From the NCBI GenBank assembly GCA_918298275.1, contig CAKJZO010000009.1, positions 1-63,162 on the forward strand: 63,162 nucleotides of DNA, given 5' to 3'. The DNA is from Spirochaetota bacterium (lineage in GTDB: Bacteria > Spirochaetota > Spirochaetia > Sphaerochaetales > Sphaerochaetaceae). Below are positions 51,596 to 61,139 of the stretch, one piece after another (within the stretch, counting starts at the first letter, position 1; each line of letters begins with the position of its first letter). The notes below the pieces were generated by a model. The model saw nothing but the letters and a program-made list of their open reading frames with translations. It was not told the origin of the DNA and made no database searches. Made by a program: the position numbers and the translations under genes.

Positions 51596-54058
51596 ATGAA
51601 AAGAATAACAGTTATCATGCTTGTTCTTCTTGTTGCAATGGCTTCTGTTTTCGCAGGCGGCTCAAATGAGGCTCCTGCCGCAACAGTCACGACCAACACC
51701 AAGACAGCAGCTGCGGAGAAGCCCGCCACATATACATGGAACGGCGCAACTTCCACATTCCCGACAAACTGGAACCCGCATATCTACGAGACAGCCACAG
51801 ACAGTGACCTTCTCGACTACATGCAGTGCGGTTTCTACACCTTCGACTACAACGAAGATGAGACCGGTTACGCAGTCGTACCCCTCATGGCAACCGAAGA
51901 GCCCATCGATGTCACAGATCAGTACATCGGAAAGTTCGGTCTGACAGAGGATGCCAAGAACCAGGCCTACATCATCAAGATCAGGAACGACATCAAGTGG
52001 AACGACGGAACACCGATCAATGCCTATGACTTCGTTGAGTCACAGAAGAGACTTCTCAACCCGGTAGCACAGAACTACAGAGCTGACAACCTCTACAGCG
52101 GCAACATGGTCATCGTGAATGCCAAGAACTACCTGTATCAGGGTCAGTCTGTCCTTCAGGACAACGGCACCGGTGCCTTCTACACAAAGGAAGATCTCAC
52201 TCTCGGAGCAGACGGTCAGTACTACTCTGCCAGCAACGAGCCCGTCTACATCGGTCTTAACTACAGCCTTGCATGGACAGGCGGAAACACCCTTGCAGAT
52301 TATGTCGGCGCCTATGGAGATGCATACTTCGACATGACTAACTGGGATGCCCTCTATGCAAAAGCAGATGAGGATGGCCTTATCCCCCTTACAGACGAGA
52401 ACTATGAGCTCTTTGTTCCCGTTACAACAGGAAATCCGAACTGGGGCGAAACAGAAGGTGACGTTCCCAACTACTTCGTCTACGATGCAACATATCCCGA
52501 GATGGATTGGTCAGAGGTCGGATATCAGGCACTCAGCGACTATGAGATCCTGATTGTCCTCGCCAAGCCGCTCAAGGGCTTCTATCTGCTCTATGCTCTC
52601 ACAGGATCCGACCTGGTCAAGATCGACCTCTACGATGCATGCACATCCATCGTTGACGGCGTCTACACCAACACCTACGGAACCTCACTCGAGACAACGG
52701 CTTCCTATGGTCCTTACATGCTTACAGGCTTCCAGGCTGACAAGCAGTATTCCTATGAGAAGAACCCGTACTACTTCGAGTACAACGACGGAAAGGATAT
52801 CTATCAGACAACCAACATCGTCATCGACTATGTCCCCGAGGCAAGCACAAGACTTGAGCTGTTCCTCCAGGGTAAGCTTGACGGTTACGGACTGACAGTC
52901 GACGACATGGAGACCTACTCACTGTCCGACTACTGCTACTACACGCCCGGCGATTCCACATTCTTCATGGCATTCAACCCGGACTTCGACGCAATGGTCA
53001 CAATGCAGGAAGCTGCAGGTCCCAACATCAATAAGACCATCCTCACATTGCTGAGCTTCAGACAGGCAATGAGCTTCGCTCTCAACAGAGCAGACTTCTG
53101 TCTTGCTACAAGCCCGACAAACGCTCCCGGATTCGGTCTCTACAGCTCACTGATCATCTGCAACCCGGAAGAGGGAACTCCGTACAGAGCAACCGATCAG
53201 GCCAAGAACGTTCTGGTCAACTTCTGGGGTCTTGCCAACGATATCGGAGAGGGCAAGCTCTATGCAGACGTCGATGAGGCAATCGAGTCCATCACCGGTT
53301 ACAACCTCACCAAGGCACAGCAGCTCTTCGACCAGGCCTATGACGAGGCCATCGCAGCCGGAATCATGAAGGAAGGCGATGTCGTCGAGATCAAGATCGG
53401 TACACCGAACGGAACCAGCAAGTTCTACAACAACGGTTATGAGTATCTCGTAAACTGCTACACAGAGGCAGTCAAGGGAACCAAGTTCGAGGGCAAGCTT
53501 ACATTCACACGTGACGATACCCTTGGAAACGGATTCGCATCCGCTCTCAAGAACAACCAGGTCGACATGCTCTTCGGCGTCGGTTGGACAGGTTCCACAC
53601 TCGATCCGTACAACCTCATGGAGGCTTACACCGATTCCTCATACCAGTACAACCCGTCCTGGGATACCACCAAGGAGATGCTGACCATCAACATCAACGG
53701 AACCGATTACACGGCATCCGTCAAGGCATGGAACAACATCATGCTCGGCGAGGTCGAAACCATTACTTCCGGTAAGGGCGAGTCGATTGAATACTCCTGC
53801 GGAGACGCAGACGAGGATCCCGAGACAAGACTCAACATCCTGGCCGCTCTTGAGATGGCTGTTCTCATGACCTATGAGGAAATCCCCATCATGGACGATG
53901 CTTCAGCTTCTCTCAGAGGTATGCAGATCCACTACTACACAGAGGACTACATCTTCGGAATGGGCCGCGGCGGAATCAAGTACTACACCTACAACTATAC
54001 TGATGCAGACTGGGATGCATACTGCGCATCACAGAACTACAACCTCCAGTACAAGTAA
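51596..54058 (+). CDS. oppA: oligopeptide-binding protein OppA, enlarged
   Basis: An 820-residue periplasmic binding protein, much longer than the usual 540. Signal peptide ends VFAGG (no cysteine lipobox), followed by a low-complexity Ala/Thr/Pro linker. It has the family SBP_bac_5 core: WNGATSTFPTNWNPHIYE, DIKWNDGTPINAYDFVESQKRLLNP, EILIVLAKPLKGFYLLYALTGS, FRQAMSFALNRADFC and KLYADVDEAIESITGYNLTKAQQLFDQAY. Extra length is spread over several inserts. Peptide import is inferred from the four following Opp genes. Strong AGGAGG before the ATG. Confidence 0.9.
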   Translation: MKRITVIMLVLLVAMASVFAGGSNEAPAATVTTNTKTAAAEKPATYTWNGATSTFPTNWNPHIYETATDSDLLDYMQCGFYTFDYNEDETGYAVVPLMATEEPIDVTDQYIGKFGLTEDAKNQAYIIKIRNDIKWNDGTPINAYDFVESQKRLLNPVAQNYRADNLYSGNMVIVNAKNYLYQGQSVLQDNGTGAFYTKEDLTLGADGQYYSASNEPVYIGLNYSLAWTGGNTLADYVGAYGDAYFDMTNWDALYAKADEDGLIPLTDENYELFVPVTTGNPNWGETEGDVPNYFVYDATYPEMDWSEVGYQALSDYEILIVLAKPLKGFYLLYALTGSDLVKIDLYDACTSIVDGVYTNTYGTSLETTASYGPYMLTGFQADKQYSYEKNPYYFEYNDGKDIYQTTNIVIDYVPEASTRLELFLQGKLDGYGLTVDDMETYSLSDYCYYTPGDSTFFMAFNPDFDAMVTMQEAAGPNINKTILTLLSFRQAMSFALNRADFCLATSPTNAPGFGLYSSLIICNPEEGTPYRATDQAKNVLVNFWGLANDIGEGKLYADVDEAIESITGYNLTKAQQLFDQAYDEAIAAGIMKEGDVVEIKIGTPNGTSKFYNNGYEYLVNCYTEAVKGTKFEGKLTFTRDDTLGNGFASALKNNQVDMLFGVGWTGSTLDPYNLMEAYTDSSYQYNPSWDTTKEMLTININGTDYTASVKAWNNIMLGEVETITSGKGESIEYSCGDADEDPETRLNILAALEMAVLMTYEEIPIMDDASASLRGMQIHYYTEDYIFGMGRGGIKYYTYNYTDADWDAYCASQNYNLQYK

Positions 54059-54082
54059 TAAGTTGTAATTCATCAAGCAAAG

Positions 54083-54114
54083 GCTTCACCGGCGCGTGCC
54101 GGTGAAGCTGTTTT
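54083..54114 (+). terminator. hairpin between oppA and oppB
   Basis: GCTTCACCGGC (54083-54093) pairs perfectly with GCCGGTGAAGC (54098-54108) around GCGT, then TGTTTT. It lies 25 bases after oppA and 69 before oppB. Confidence 0.85.
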
Positions 54115-54182
54115 GTGATGATGGCCGGATACCCCGGACGGGATATCTGGTTATCACTGCAAAATAATAAGTGAGGGTAAAT

Positions 54183-55166
54183 ATGGGTAAATACGTTATC
54201 AAGCGTGTACTTCTCATGCTTCTGACGTTCTTCATCATCATGTCCGGATGCTTCATCCTCATAAGGTTGCTTCCGAATGTCCCGGCCCAGCAGTTCGGCA
54301 AGGATATGAACCTTGTCCTGCAGCGCAGAGTCAGACAGGGTCTGGTGGACGCCAACGGCAATGCAATCCCGATGATCCAGCAATACTGGCACTTCATCAC
54401 CAGGACCCTGATAGGAGGGGACTGGGGTGTCAGCGAAAGCCTCTATATCGGACAGGACTGTTTCAAGATCTTTCTGGGCAAGCTCCCGGCGACCATGCTT
54501 CTGAATGTCTATGCCATGATATTCTCGGTTCCTCTGGGACTGATTCTCGGCATCTATGCCGCCCTGCGCAAGAATAAATGGCAGGACCACGTGATCTCCA
54601 CGGGAGTCATGATCTTCGTCTCCGTTCCCAGCTATGTCTACGCATTCCTGGTACAGTATCTGCTCTGCTACAAGGCAAAGCTTTTCCCGCTTGTCATGAA
54701 AAGCGGAACCAACTACATGACCTGGAGCATGTTCCATTCCATGCTGCCGGCAATCCTTTCGCTGTCGTTCGGTTCGATTGCAGGCTTTGCCCGCTACACG
54801 CGTGCCGAGCTTACCGAAGTCCTTACCAGCGAATATCTGCTGCTTGCCAGAACCAAGGGACTTACCAAGGGACAGACCACAAGACGCCATGCCCTGAGAA
54901 ACGCCATGGTAGTCATCTTCCCGATGATCATCGGAGAGTTCCTCGGAATCATCGGCGGCTCGCTGATCATCGAGAACATCTTCGTCGTGCCCGGAGTCGG
55001 ACCGCTTTACGTCAACTCCATTACGGCACTGGATTACAACTTCTTCATGCTTCTGTCCGGTTTCTATACCATCATCGGACTGGCATCCGGAATTCTCCTG
55101 GACCTCAGCTATGGTTTCATAGACCCGAGAATCAGAATAGGGAGCAAGGCAAATGGCAAGTACTGA
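54183..55166 (+). CDS. oppB: oligopeptide transporter permease OppB
   Basis: A 327-residue OppB/DppB permease with six membrane spans and normal length, the only component of this transporter that is not enlarged. EAA-type loop: YTRAELTEVLTSEYLLLARTKG with the following HALRNAM. ATG 54183 follows GAGGG; the in-frame GTG 12 bases upstream is less suitable. It overlaps the oppC start by 14 bases. It heterodimerises with OppC. Confidence 0.94.
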   Translation: MGKYVIKRVLLMLLTFFIIMSGCFILIRLLPNVPAQQFGKDMNLVLQRRVRQGLVDANGNAIPMIQQYWHFITRTLIGGDWGVSESLYIGQDCFKIFLGKLPATMLLNVYAMIFSVPLGLILGIYAALRKNKWQDHVISTGVMIFVSVPSYVYAFLVQYLLCYKAKLFPLVMKSGTNYMTWSMFHSMLPAILSLSFGSIAGFARYTRAELTEVLTSEYLLLARTKGLTKGQTTRRHALRNAMVVIFPMIIGEFLGIIGGSLIIENIFVVPGVGPLYVNSITALDYNFFMLLSGFYTIIGLASGILLDLSYGFIDPRIRIGSKANGKY

Positions 55167-56694
55167 TAATATGAAAACCACTTTCCCCGAAATCCCGGCA
55201 GAGAAGTTCCGCTTCACCAACAACCGCTCGGAGAGTGACGAGAAGTTCAAGACCAAACAGATCGGTTACTTCGGCGACGCCTGGAACCGATTCCGCAAGA
55301 ACAAGAGCTCCATTGCAGCTGCAATCATCATCGCACTGCTGATTCTCTATGCAATCATCGCTCCGTTTGCCGGCCTGAACAACTACACGAGGGCCCTGAC
55401 GGATACCACATACCTGACCTATACCAAGCTTCTGCCCAAGTCAAAGCTCTTCGCCTGGCTCGGATGGGACGGCTGCAAGCGCGTAGAGCTCACCGATACC
55501 AACTACATCTACTATAACGCCATCGAGAAGGAGACCGGGTACGACGTCGTGCACAAGTTCTACGGAACCGATGTCTCGGATACCGGAAAAACCCTCTATG
55601 ACGTCAAGCTGGACAGCTACACCGCCAACGGATTCATCTACATGACCCTGACGCAGAGCCAGTACGAGGACATCCAGGCCTGGCAGGATCAGACAGGCAA
55701 GCAGATAATCTATCCCGCCGTCACCCTCAAGAACGTCAGCGATGCCAACATCTGGTATGAATCCAATGCCAAGGGCGCTGCGATTCTCAAGGACGGCGAG
55801 CTTGTCCCGGCATACAAGACAAGCGGCAACGACGGCAATTACGATTCCCTGAGAATCGAAGGTGACCCCGGAAAAGATGATATCAATGCAGCCAAGAGAT
55901 ATCGTTATGCAATAATCACGGGTGATTCGTCCGCCATTTCCTACAAGTGCAGAATCTTCAAGTACACCTATTTCGAGTACCGCTACGGCTTTGAGCCGCT
56001 GTTCCTCTTCGGAACAAACTCCCTGGGTCAGGACATCTTCACGCGTCTTGCCTCAGGAGCCAGGTTCTCGCTGATCTTTGCAGTATGCATCTCCATGATC
56101 AACCTGTTCCTGGGTTCCATCTACGGAGCAATCGAAGGCTACTACGGCGGAGTCGCGGACCTGATCATGGAAAGAATCAGCGACATTCTGGTCGAGGTCC
56201 CGTTCATGGTCGTGGCCACGTTGTTCCAGCTGCATCTGGCAAAGAAGGTAGGTCCAGTCTGGAGTCTTCTGTTCGCCTTCGTGGTGACGGGGTGGATCGG
56301 AATGGCCTCCCGCGTGCGAATGCAGTTCTACAGATTCAAGCACCATGAGTATGTCCTTGCCGCCAGAACCCTGGGTGCAAGCGACAGGCGCCTGATGTTC
56401 AAGCACATCTTCCCGAACTCGCTCGGAACCCTGATCACCGGCTGTGTCCTGGTAATTCCGGGAGTCATCTTCAGCGAGTCCAGCCTCACATACCTGGGCA
56501 TCATCAACCTGGACAGCTCCACCATGACAAGCGTGGGAACCATGCTTGCCAACGGAAAGGACTATCTGGCCACTTATCCGCATATCATCTTCTTCCCGGC
56601 GTTGTTCATAGCGCTTCTGGAGGTGTCGTTCAACCTGTTCGGAAACGGACTCAGGGATGCTTTCAACCCTGCACTGAGAGGAGCTGACGAATGA
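55153..56694 (+). CDS. oppC: oligopeptide transporter permease OppC with long periplasmic insert
   Basis: A 513-residue OppC/DppC permease, about 200 longer than usual. The first span (about 50-75, AAAIIIALLILYAIIAPFAGL) is followed by a large hydrophilic region to about residue 275, expected in the periplasm, rich in Tyr and charged residues. Then the normal core starts with FGTNSLGQDIFTRLASGARFSL and continues with four to five spans and the EAA loop YVLAARTLGASDRRLMFKHIFPN. The start overlaps oppB by 14 bases; GGGAG upstream supports it. The insert could contact the enlarged OppA. Confidence 0.92.
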   Translation: MASTDNMKTTFPEIPAEKFRFTNNRSESDEKFKTKQIGYFGDAWNRFRKNKSSIAAAIIIALLILYAIIAPFAGLNNYTRALTDTTYLTYTKLLPKSKLFAWLGWDGCKRVELTDTNYIYYNAIEKETGYDVVHKFYGTDVSDTGKTLYDVKLDSYTANGFIYMTLTQSQYEDIQAWQDQTGKQIIYPAVTLKNVSDANIWYESNAKGAAILKDGELVPAYKTSGNDGNYDSLRIEGDPGKDDINAAKRYRYAIITGDSSAISYKCRIFKYTYFEYRYGFEPLFLFGTNSLGQDIFTRLASGARFSLIFAVCISMINLFLGSIYGAIEGYYGGVADLIMERISDILVEVPFMVVATLFQLHLAKKVGPVWSLLFAFVVTGWIGMASRVRMQFYRFKHHEYVLAARTLGASDRRLMFKHIFPNSLGTLITGCVLVIPGVIFSESSLTYLGIINLDSSTMTSVGTMLANGKDYLATYPHIIFFPALFIALLEVSFNLFGNGLRDAFNPALRGADE

Positions 56695-58838
56695 GCACTG
56701 AAATGGACACAAGAGAGAAGAAACTCCAGGTAAAGGACCTGACAATCTCGTTCAGGACCATCAACGGAAAGCTGCAGGCCGTGCGCAACATCTCCTTTGA
56801 CCTCTACAAGGGCGAGACGCTGGCCATAGTCGGAGAATCAGGATCCGGAAAGAGCGCAACCAGCAAGACCATTCTCGGAATTTCGGCAGGAAACACCATC
56901 ATCGAGAGCGGTGAGATCCTCTATGACGGCAAGGACCTTCTGAAGATCAGCGAGGACGACTACCACGAGATCCGCGGAGACAAGATCTCAATGATCTTCC
57001 AGGATCCGCTTTCAAGCCTCAACCCGGTCATGAGAATCGGAAACCAGATCACCGAGGCCATGCTTCTGAAGAACAAGGCAAACAGGCGCGAGAGCAGAAA
57101 GAAGCTCAATGCCATTTTCAGGAAACTGGATGTCGTGATGAAGGACACGAAGGGCGGCGATGACGACAAGCGCTTCGACACCTTCAAGAAAATCATAGGG
57201 CAGCAGTCCAAGTACGAGGCTCCGTACTCACAGGCCCGCTCAAATGCAGAGGGAGGTCTGAAGGCTGCGGAGGACATGCTTCTTTCCATTTCCAAGGATG
57301 CGGTAGCCAATCCCGTTGCAGAGACAAGGGAGCTTGCCGAGTATTTCCGTGCCTCCGTAGACAGATTCGTGGTCCGCGACGGTGCGGAGATGAAGAACAT
57401 AATCTCCGCAATGGAGAAGGCTGCTCATGAGAGCGCAAAGAGCAAGAAATACGATTCCCTCAAAGCCCAGGTGGAGAAGGGAAGAGATCTGCTCCGGAAG
57501 GCCCTTGAGAACGAAAGCCCCGATTTCTTCGCACTCGGCTGCTATCTGGTTCTTGGAAACAACACACTCGGCGACGAGAATTCCGCAGAGCTGAACGCAA
57601 AGGCGCAGCCTTTCGTGAACAACCAGTTCATGATGGGTTTCAAGAGCGACATCAAGGGAGCCCTGGTAGCCTCCGCAAAGAAGTCCGTCGAGGGCATGGA
57701 GAATGCAATCAAGGCCCTGCGCGAGGCTTCCGCAAAGCTTTCCGCCGCAATGCCCGAGAGAGCAGAGGCCGCCAAGCTTGCCAAGGAGCTCTCCGATAAG
57801 GTCGAGGCCGGAATAGATCCGTTCGAGACAGTCAAGAACAGCTTCTCATACACATTCCGCGTGAGTCTGACTTCTGCCATGACCATCTACTATGACGACA
57901 TAGTCAGAAACATTGCCGAAAAGAAGCGCTTTGAGCGCCAGAGTGCACGCTATGCACGTCTGGAGGCCAAAGGCAAGGCTCCGGAAGAAGCGGTTGCCCC
58001 GCTTTCGCTTTCGGATCTGTCGCTTGTTCAGGCCAACATCATCAAGATCCTGGACAACATGGTATCCCAGTACGAGCAGCAGCTGACCGTAGCCAGAGCC
58101 TATGACTTTGACAAGCGTACGGAGGCTTTCGTCAACTGGATGCGCGAGACCGCAATGGCATCGTTCCGTGTCATAACCAAATCGTTGGCAAAGGACAGGG
58201 CCATCAGGGTCATGGAGCAGGTCGGAATTACCGAAGCCAGAAAGAGATACCGCCAGTATCCGTTCGAGTTCTCTGGCGGAATGAGACAGAGAATCGTCAT
58301 TGCCATCGCACTTACGGCCAATCCGGACATCCTGATCTGTGACGAGCCGACTACGGCACTTGATGTGACCATTCAGGCCCAGATCCTGGAGCTGATCAAC
58401 AAGCTCAAGAAGGAGAGGGATCTGTCTGTCATCTTCATCACGCATGATCTGGGTGTCGTTGCCAACATGGCCGACAGAATCGCAGTCATGTATGCCGGAA
58501 AGATCGTCGAATACGGAACCAGCGAGGATGTCTTCTATCATCCGGCACATCCGTATACCTGGGCTCTTCTGGCATCGATTCCGGATCTCAACAGCAAGGG
58601 AAACAAGCTGGAATCCATCCCCGGAACTCCTCCCAACATGATCTATCCGCCGCAGGGCGATGCCTTTGCACCACGTAACAAGTATGCAATGGAGATAGAT
58701 TTCGAACAGCAGCCGCCGATGTTCCGCATTTCGGATACCCACTATGCAGCCACCTGGCTGCTGCATCCCAACGCCCCCAAGGTGGAGATGCCTGAGATAG
58801 TGAAGGAAAGAATCGAGAGAATGGGAGGACAGAACTGA
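56691..58838 (+). CDS. oppD: oligopeptide transporter ATPase OppD with about 350-residue insertion
   Basis: A 715-residue OppD ATPase, twice normal length. Walker A GESGSGKS (about 47-54), Q-loop MIFQDPLSS (about 102-110), then an insertion of some 350 residues between the Q-loop and the signature SGGMRQR (about 525), where OppD normally has about 60 residues. The insert is helical, Lys/Glu/Ala-rich and without cysteines, suggesting a coiled-coil or helical arm over the ATPase. Walker B ICDEPTTALD and the switch histidine THDLG follow, then the Opp C-terminal domain, where the cysteines of the usual FeS site are not visible. Start overlaps oppC (ATGA); stop overlaps oppF. Confidence 0.93.
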   Translation: MSTEMDTREKKLQVKDLTISFRTINGKLQAVRNISFDLYKGETLAIVGESGSGKSATSKTILGISAGNTIIESGEILYDGKDLLKISEDDYHEIRGDKISMIFQDPLSSLNPVMRIGNQITEAMLLKNKANRRESRKKLNAIFRKLDVVMKDTKGGDDDKRFDTFKKIIGQQSKYEAPYSQARSNAEGGLKAAEDMLLSISKDAVANPVAETRELAEYFRASVDRFVVRDGAEMKNIISAMEKAAHESAKSKKYDSLKAQVEKGRDLLRKALENESPDFFALGCYLVLGNNTLGDENSAELNAKAQPFVNNQFMMGFKSDIKGALVASAKKSVEGMENAIKALREASAKLSAAMPERAEAAKLAKELSDKVEAGIDPFETVKNSFSYTFRVSLTSAMTIYYDDIVRNIAEKKRFERQSARYARLEAKGKAPEEAVAPLSLSDLSLVQANIIKILDNMVSQYEQQLTVARAYDFDKRTEAFVNWMRETAMASFRVITKSLAKDRAIRVMEQVGITEARKRYRQYPFEFSGGMRQRIVIAIALTANPDILICDEPTTALDVTIQAQILELINKLKKERDLSVIFITHDLGVVANMADRIAVMYAGKIVEYGTSEDVFYHPAHPYTWALLASIPDLNSKGNKLESIPGTPPNMIYPPQGDAFAPRNKYAMEIDFEQQPPMFRISDTHYAATWLLHPNAPKVEMPEIVKERIERMGGQN

Positions 58839-59923
58839 TGGAAAACAAAGTTGAAGACAGAGAAGTCCTTCTGAGAGTCGAAAACCTCTGCCAGTACTTC
58901 AAGCTGGGCAAGTTCGCGGTCAACAAGGCCGTGGACAACGTCAGCTTCGACATCAAGAAAGGCGAGGTGTTCGGCCTGGTCGGAGAGTCCGGTTGCGGAA
59001 AGACCACCACAGGCCGTGCGATCATCAAGCTCTATGACATCACCAGCGGCAACGTGTACTTCAAGGGACAGCGCATAAGCGCCGGAACCAGAAGCTACAA
59101 AGATGCCATAACTGCAGCCCGGAAAGAGCTTCGCAATTGCAAGGACGATGGCCGGAAAGCTGAGCTTGAGCAGATAATTTCAGACAACAAAGCCAAAATA
59201 AAGGATGCAAAGGCCTGCAACAAGAACGTTGACCGCAAGCTGGTCAACCAGATCCAGATGATCTTCCAGGATCCGATTGCATCCCTTGATCCCAGAATGA
59301 CGGTCCGCGACATCATTGCCGAGGGCCTGGTGATCAAGGGCATAAAGGACAAGGACTACATCGACCAAAAGGTGTTCGAGATGCTGGAAACCGTTGGCCT
59401 GGTACGTGAGCACGCCTCCCGTTATCCGCATGAGTTCTCCGGCGGACAGCGTCAGAGAATCGGCGTTGCCCGTGCTGTTATCATGGAACCCTCGCTGATA
59501 ATCGCAGACGAGCCCATAAGCGCCCTGGATGTCTCCATCCGCGCCCAGATAATGAACCTTCTGAACGACCTCAGGGAGAAGATGGGGCTGACGATCCTGT
59601 TCATAGCCCACGACCTCTCGGTTGTCAAATACTTCTCCGACCGCATCGGAGTCATGTATTACGGCCACATGGTGGAGCTTGCTTCTTCCGAGGAGCTTTT
59701 CCGCCACCCGCTGCATCCGTACACCAGAAGCCTTCTGTCTGCAATCCCGCAGCCGGATCCCAACTACGAGCGCAACAGAAAGAGAATCGTCTACAACCCG
59801 GTGGCCGACCACGACTACCGAAACGGCGAGCCTACCTTCCGCGAGGTGTGCCCGGATCATTTCGTGCTCTGCGATGACGCCGAGTTCGAGAAGTATTCCA
59901 AGATAGTATCAGAGGAAGCATGA
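58838..59923 (+). CDS. oppF: oligopeptide transporter ATPase OppF with about 50-residue insertion
   Basis: A 361-residue OppF ATPase. Walker A GESGCGKTT (about 48-56), an extra Lys-rich helical insert of about 50 residues (about 75-125) before the Q-loop MIFQDPIAS (about 142), signature FSGGQRQRI, Walker B IIADEPISALD and switch His IAHDLS. The C-terminal part contains the usual oligopeptide-transporter region (HPYTRSLLSAIPQPDP). It pairs with OppD. Its ATG overlaps the oppD stop (TGATG), and it overlaps the ROK regulator by four bases. Confidence 0.93.
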   Translation: MENKVEDREVLLRVENLCQYFKLGKFAVNKAVDNVSFDIKKGEVFGLVGESGCGKTTTGRAIIKLYDITSGNVYFKGQRISAGTRSYKDAITAARKELRNCKDDGRKAELEQIISDNKAKIKDAKACNKNVDRKLVNQIQMIFQDPIASLDPRMTVRDIIAEGLVIKGIKDKDYIDQKVFEMLETVGLVREHASRYPHEFSGGQRQRIGVARAVIMEPSLIIADEPISALDVSIRAQIMNLLNDLREKMGLTILFIAHDLSVVKYFSDRIGVMYYGHMVELASSEELFRHPLHPYTRSLLSAIPQPDPNYERNRKRIVYNPVADHDYRNGEPTFREVCPDHFVLCDDAEFEKYSKIVSEEA

Positions 59924-61038
59924 GCGACATGAAGCTTTCGCAGCCCAAGGCTGCCAGAACCATCAATACGGCAAGGGTCTTCGGATGCCTGAGAACCCAC
60001 GACAACCTCTCCAAGGCCGAGATCGCCAGGATCCTGGATCTCAACAAGGTCTCTACCGGCGAGATTGTCGACGACCTCATCAACCGCGGTCTTGTAACCG
60101 AAACCGGCAAGCTCGAGAGCGCCAACGGCCGACGTCCCACATGTCTTTCGATCATCGCAGACGCAAAGTACGTCCTGAGTGTGGACATCGGAAGCCGCAA
60201 TACCACGGTTGCACTTTGCAATCTCCTCTCCGAACCGGTTCATCTGGAGCGCCTGCCCACCAAGACCGATGCCCCCACGGTCGAGGAATTCTGCGTGGAG
60301 ATCATCAAGAGCTGCATGCGCGTGATGCGCCCCGTAGTAGACAAGGAGAAGATCATCGGTGCAGGTATCGCCGTAGGCGGCAAGGTTTCTGCAAACGGAA
60401 GGATCATCGAGAGCTGCCCCTATCTGCCGTGGAAGGATATTCCCATCGTCGAGGCTTTCGAGCAGGTTCTCAAGATGCGCGCAACCTGCAGAAACAGCAC
60501 CTATGCCCTCGTTGATGCCGAGCGTTATGCCTCCTTCGGAAGCGGACTTCTTTCCTCCGATGCCCCCATCATATATATAGAATGGGGAAATTCGGTGAAC
60601 ATGGCCCTTGTCTGCGAGGACCGTGTCTTCGGAGAGGGAAACGCTTTTGCACACCTGAAGGTCAGCCCCACCGGACTCTGCTCCTGCGGCCAGATCGGAT
60701 GTTTGGAGGCAAATGTTTCTGCCTGGGCTCTTTCCGGTAACAGCGATGTACATCTCAAGGACCTCTGGTCCAGAGTGGAGAAGGACAGTCTGCAGTGCAT
60801 GGCCAATGCAATTGCCATGACAGTCCAGATAACGGGTTCAAAGAAGGTAGTGATAAGCGGAGAGGGTGCAACCATCACCGACTACTGCCTGCGCGAACTT
60901 GCAAAGCTCTGCCCCGGCATGACAATCGAGCGTTCGCACCTGGGAGAAAAGGCCAATATCATGGCTGCAGCTGAGGTTGCGCTGGACAAATGGGTCTACA
61001 TGACCAGCATGCTGGCCAAGATGAGAACCTGGCTGTAA
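59920..61038 (+). CDS. ROK-family regulator (NagC/Mlc-like)
   Basis: A 372-residue ROK protein with an N-terminal winged helix (LSKAEIARILDLNKVSTGEIVDDLINRGLV, about 26-60), then the sugar-kinase-like ROK domain: DIGSRNTTVALCNLL as phosphate-loop region, and the zinc motif CSCGQIGCLEA with its Cys ligands. The usual ROK phosphate and catalytic Asp residues are not all obvious, so kinase activity is uncertain; DNA binding is more likely. Overlap with oppF (ATGA) puts it in the opp operon. ROK repressors often sense sugars, so it may tie peptide uptake to sugar status. Confidence 0.88.
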   Translation: MSDMKLSQPKAARTINTARVFGCLRTHDNLSKAEIARILDLNKVSTGEIVDDLINRGLVTETGKLESANGRRPTCLSIIADAKYVLSVDIGSRNTTVALCNLLSEPVHLERLPTKTDAPTVEEFCVEIIKSCMRVMRPVVDKEKIIGAGIAVGGKVSANGRIIESCPYLPWKDIPIVEAFEQVLKMRATCRNSTYALVDAERYASFGSGLLSSDAPIIYIEWGNSVNMALVCEDRVFGEGNAFAHLKVSPTGLCSCGQIGCLEANVSAWALSGNSDVHLKDLWSRVEKDSLQCMANAIAMTVQITGSKKVVISGEGATITDYCLRELAKLCPGMTIERSHLGEKANIMAAAEVALDKWVYMTSMLAKMRTWL

Positions 61039-61089
61039 AAATAATTGACGACCACCGAACAGAAATTTTAAAAAATTTTTTAAAAAAAC

Positions 61090-61118
61090 TTGACTAATAC
61101 ATACACATGGGTTATAAA
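61090..61118 (+). promoter_or_regulatory. promoter of the secreted protein gene at 61140
   Basis: TTGACT (61090-61095) and TATAAA (61113-61118), spacer 17 bases, start near 61125. Because the longer reading frame's first ATG (61107) lies inside this promoter, ATG 61140 is the true start. Confidence 0.8.
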
Positions 61119-61139
61119 TCTAATTGGGTTAAGGCCAGT

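Noticed and set aside
53976-55256. Long reverse-strand frame across oppA-oppB-oppC
   Set aside because: It runs antisense to two well-supported transporter genes and shows no domain, so it is treated as a shadow.
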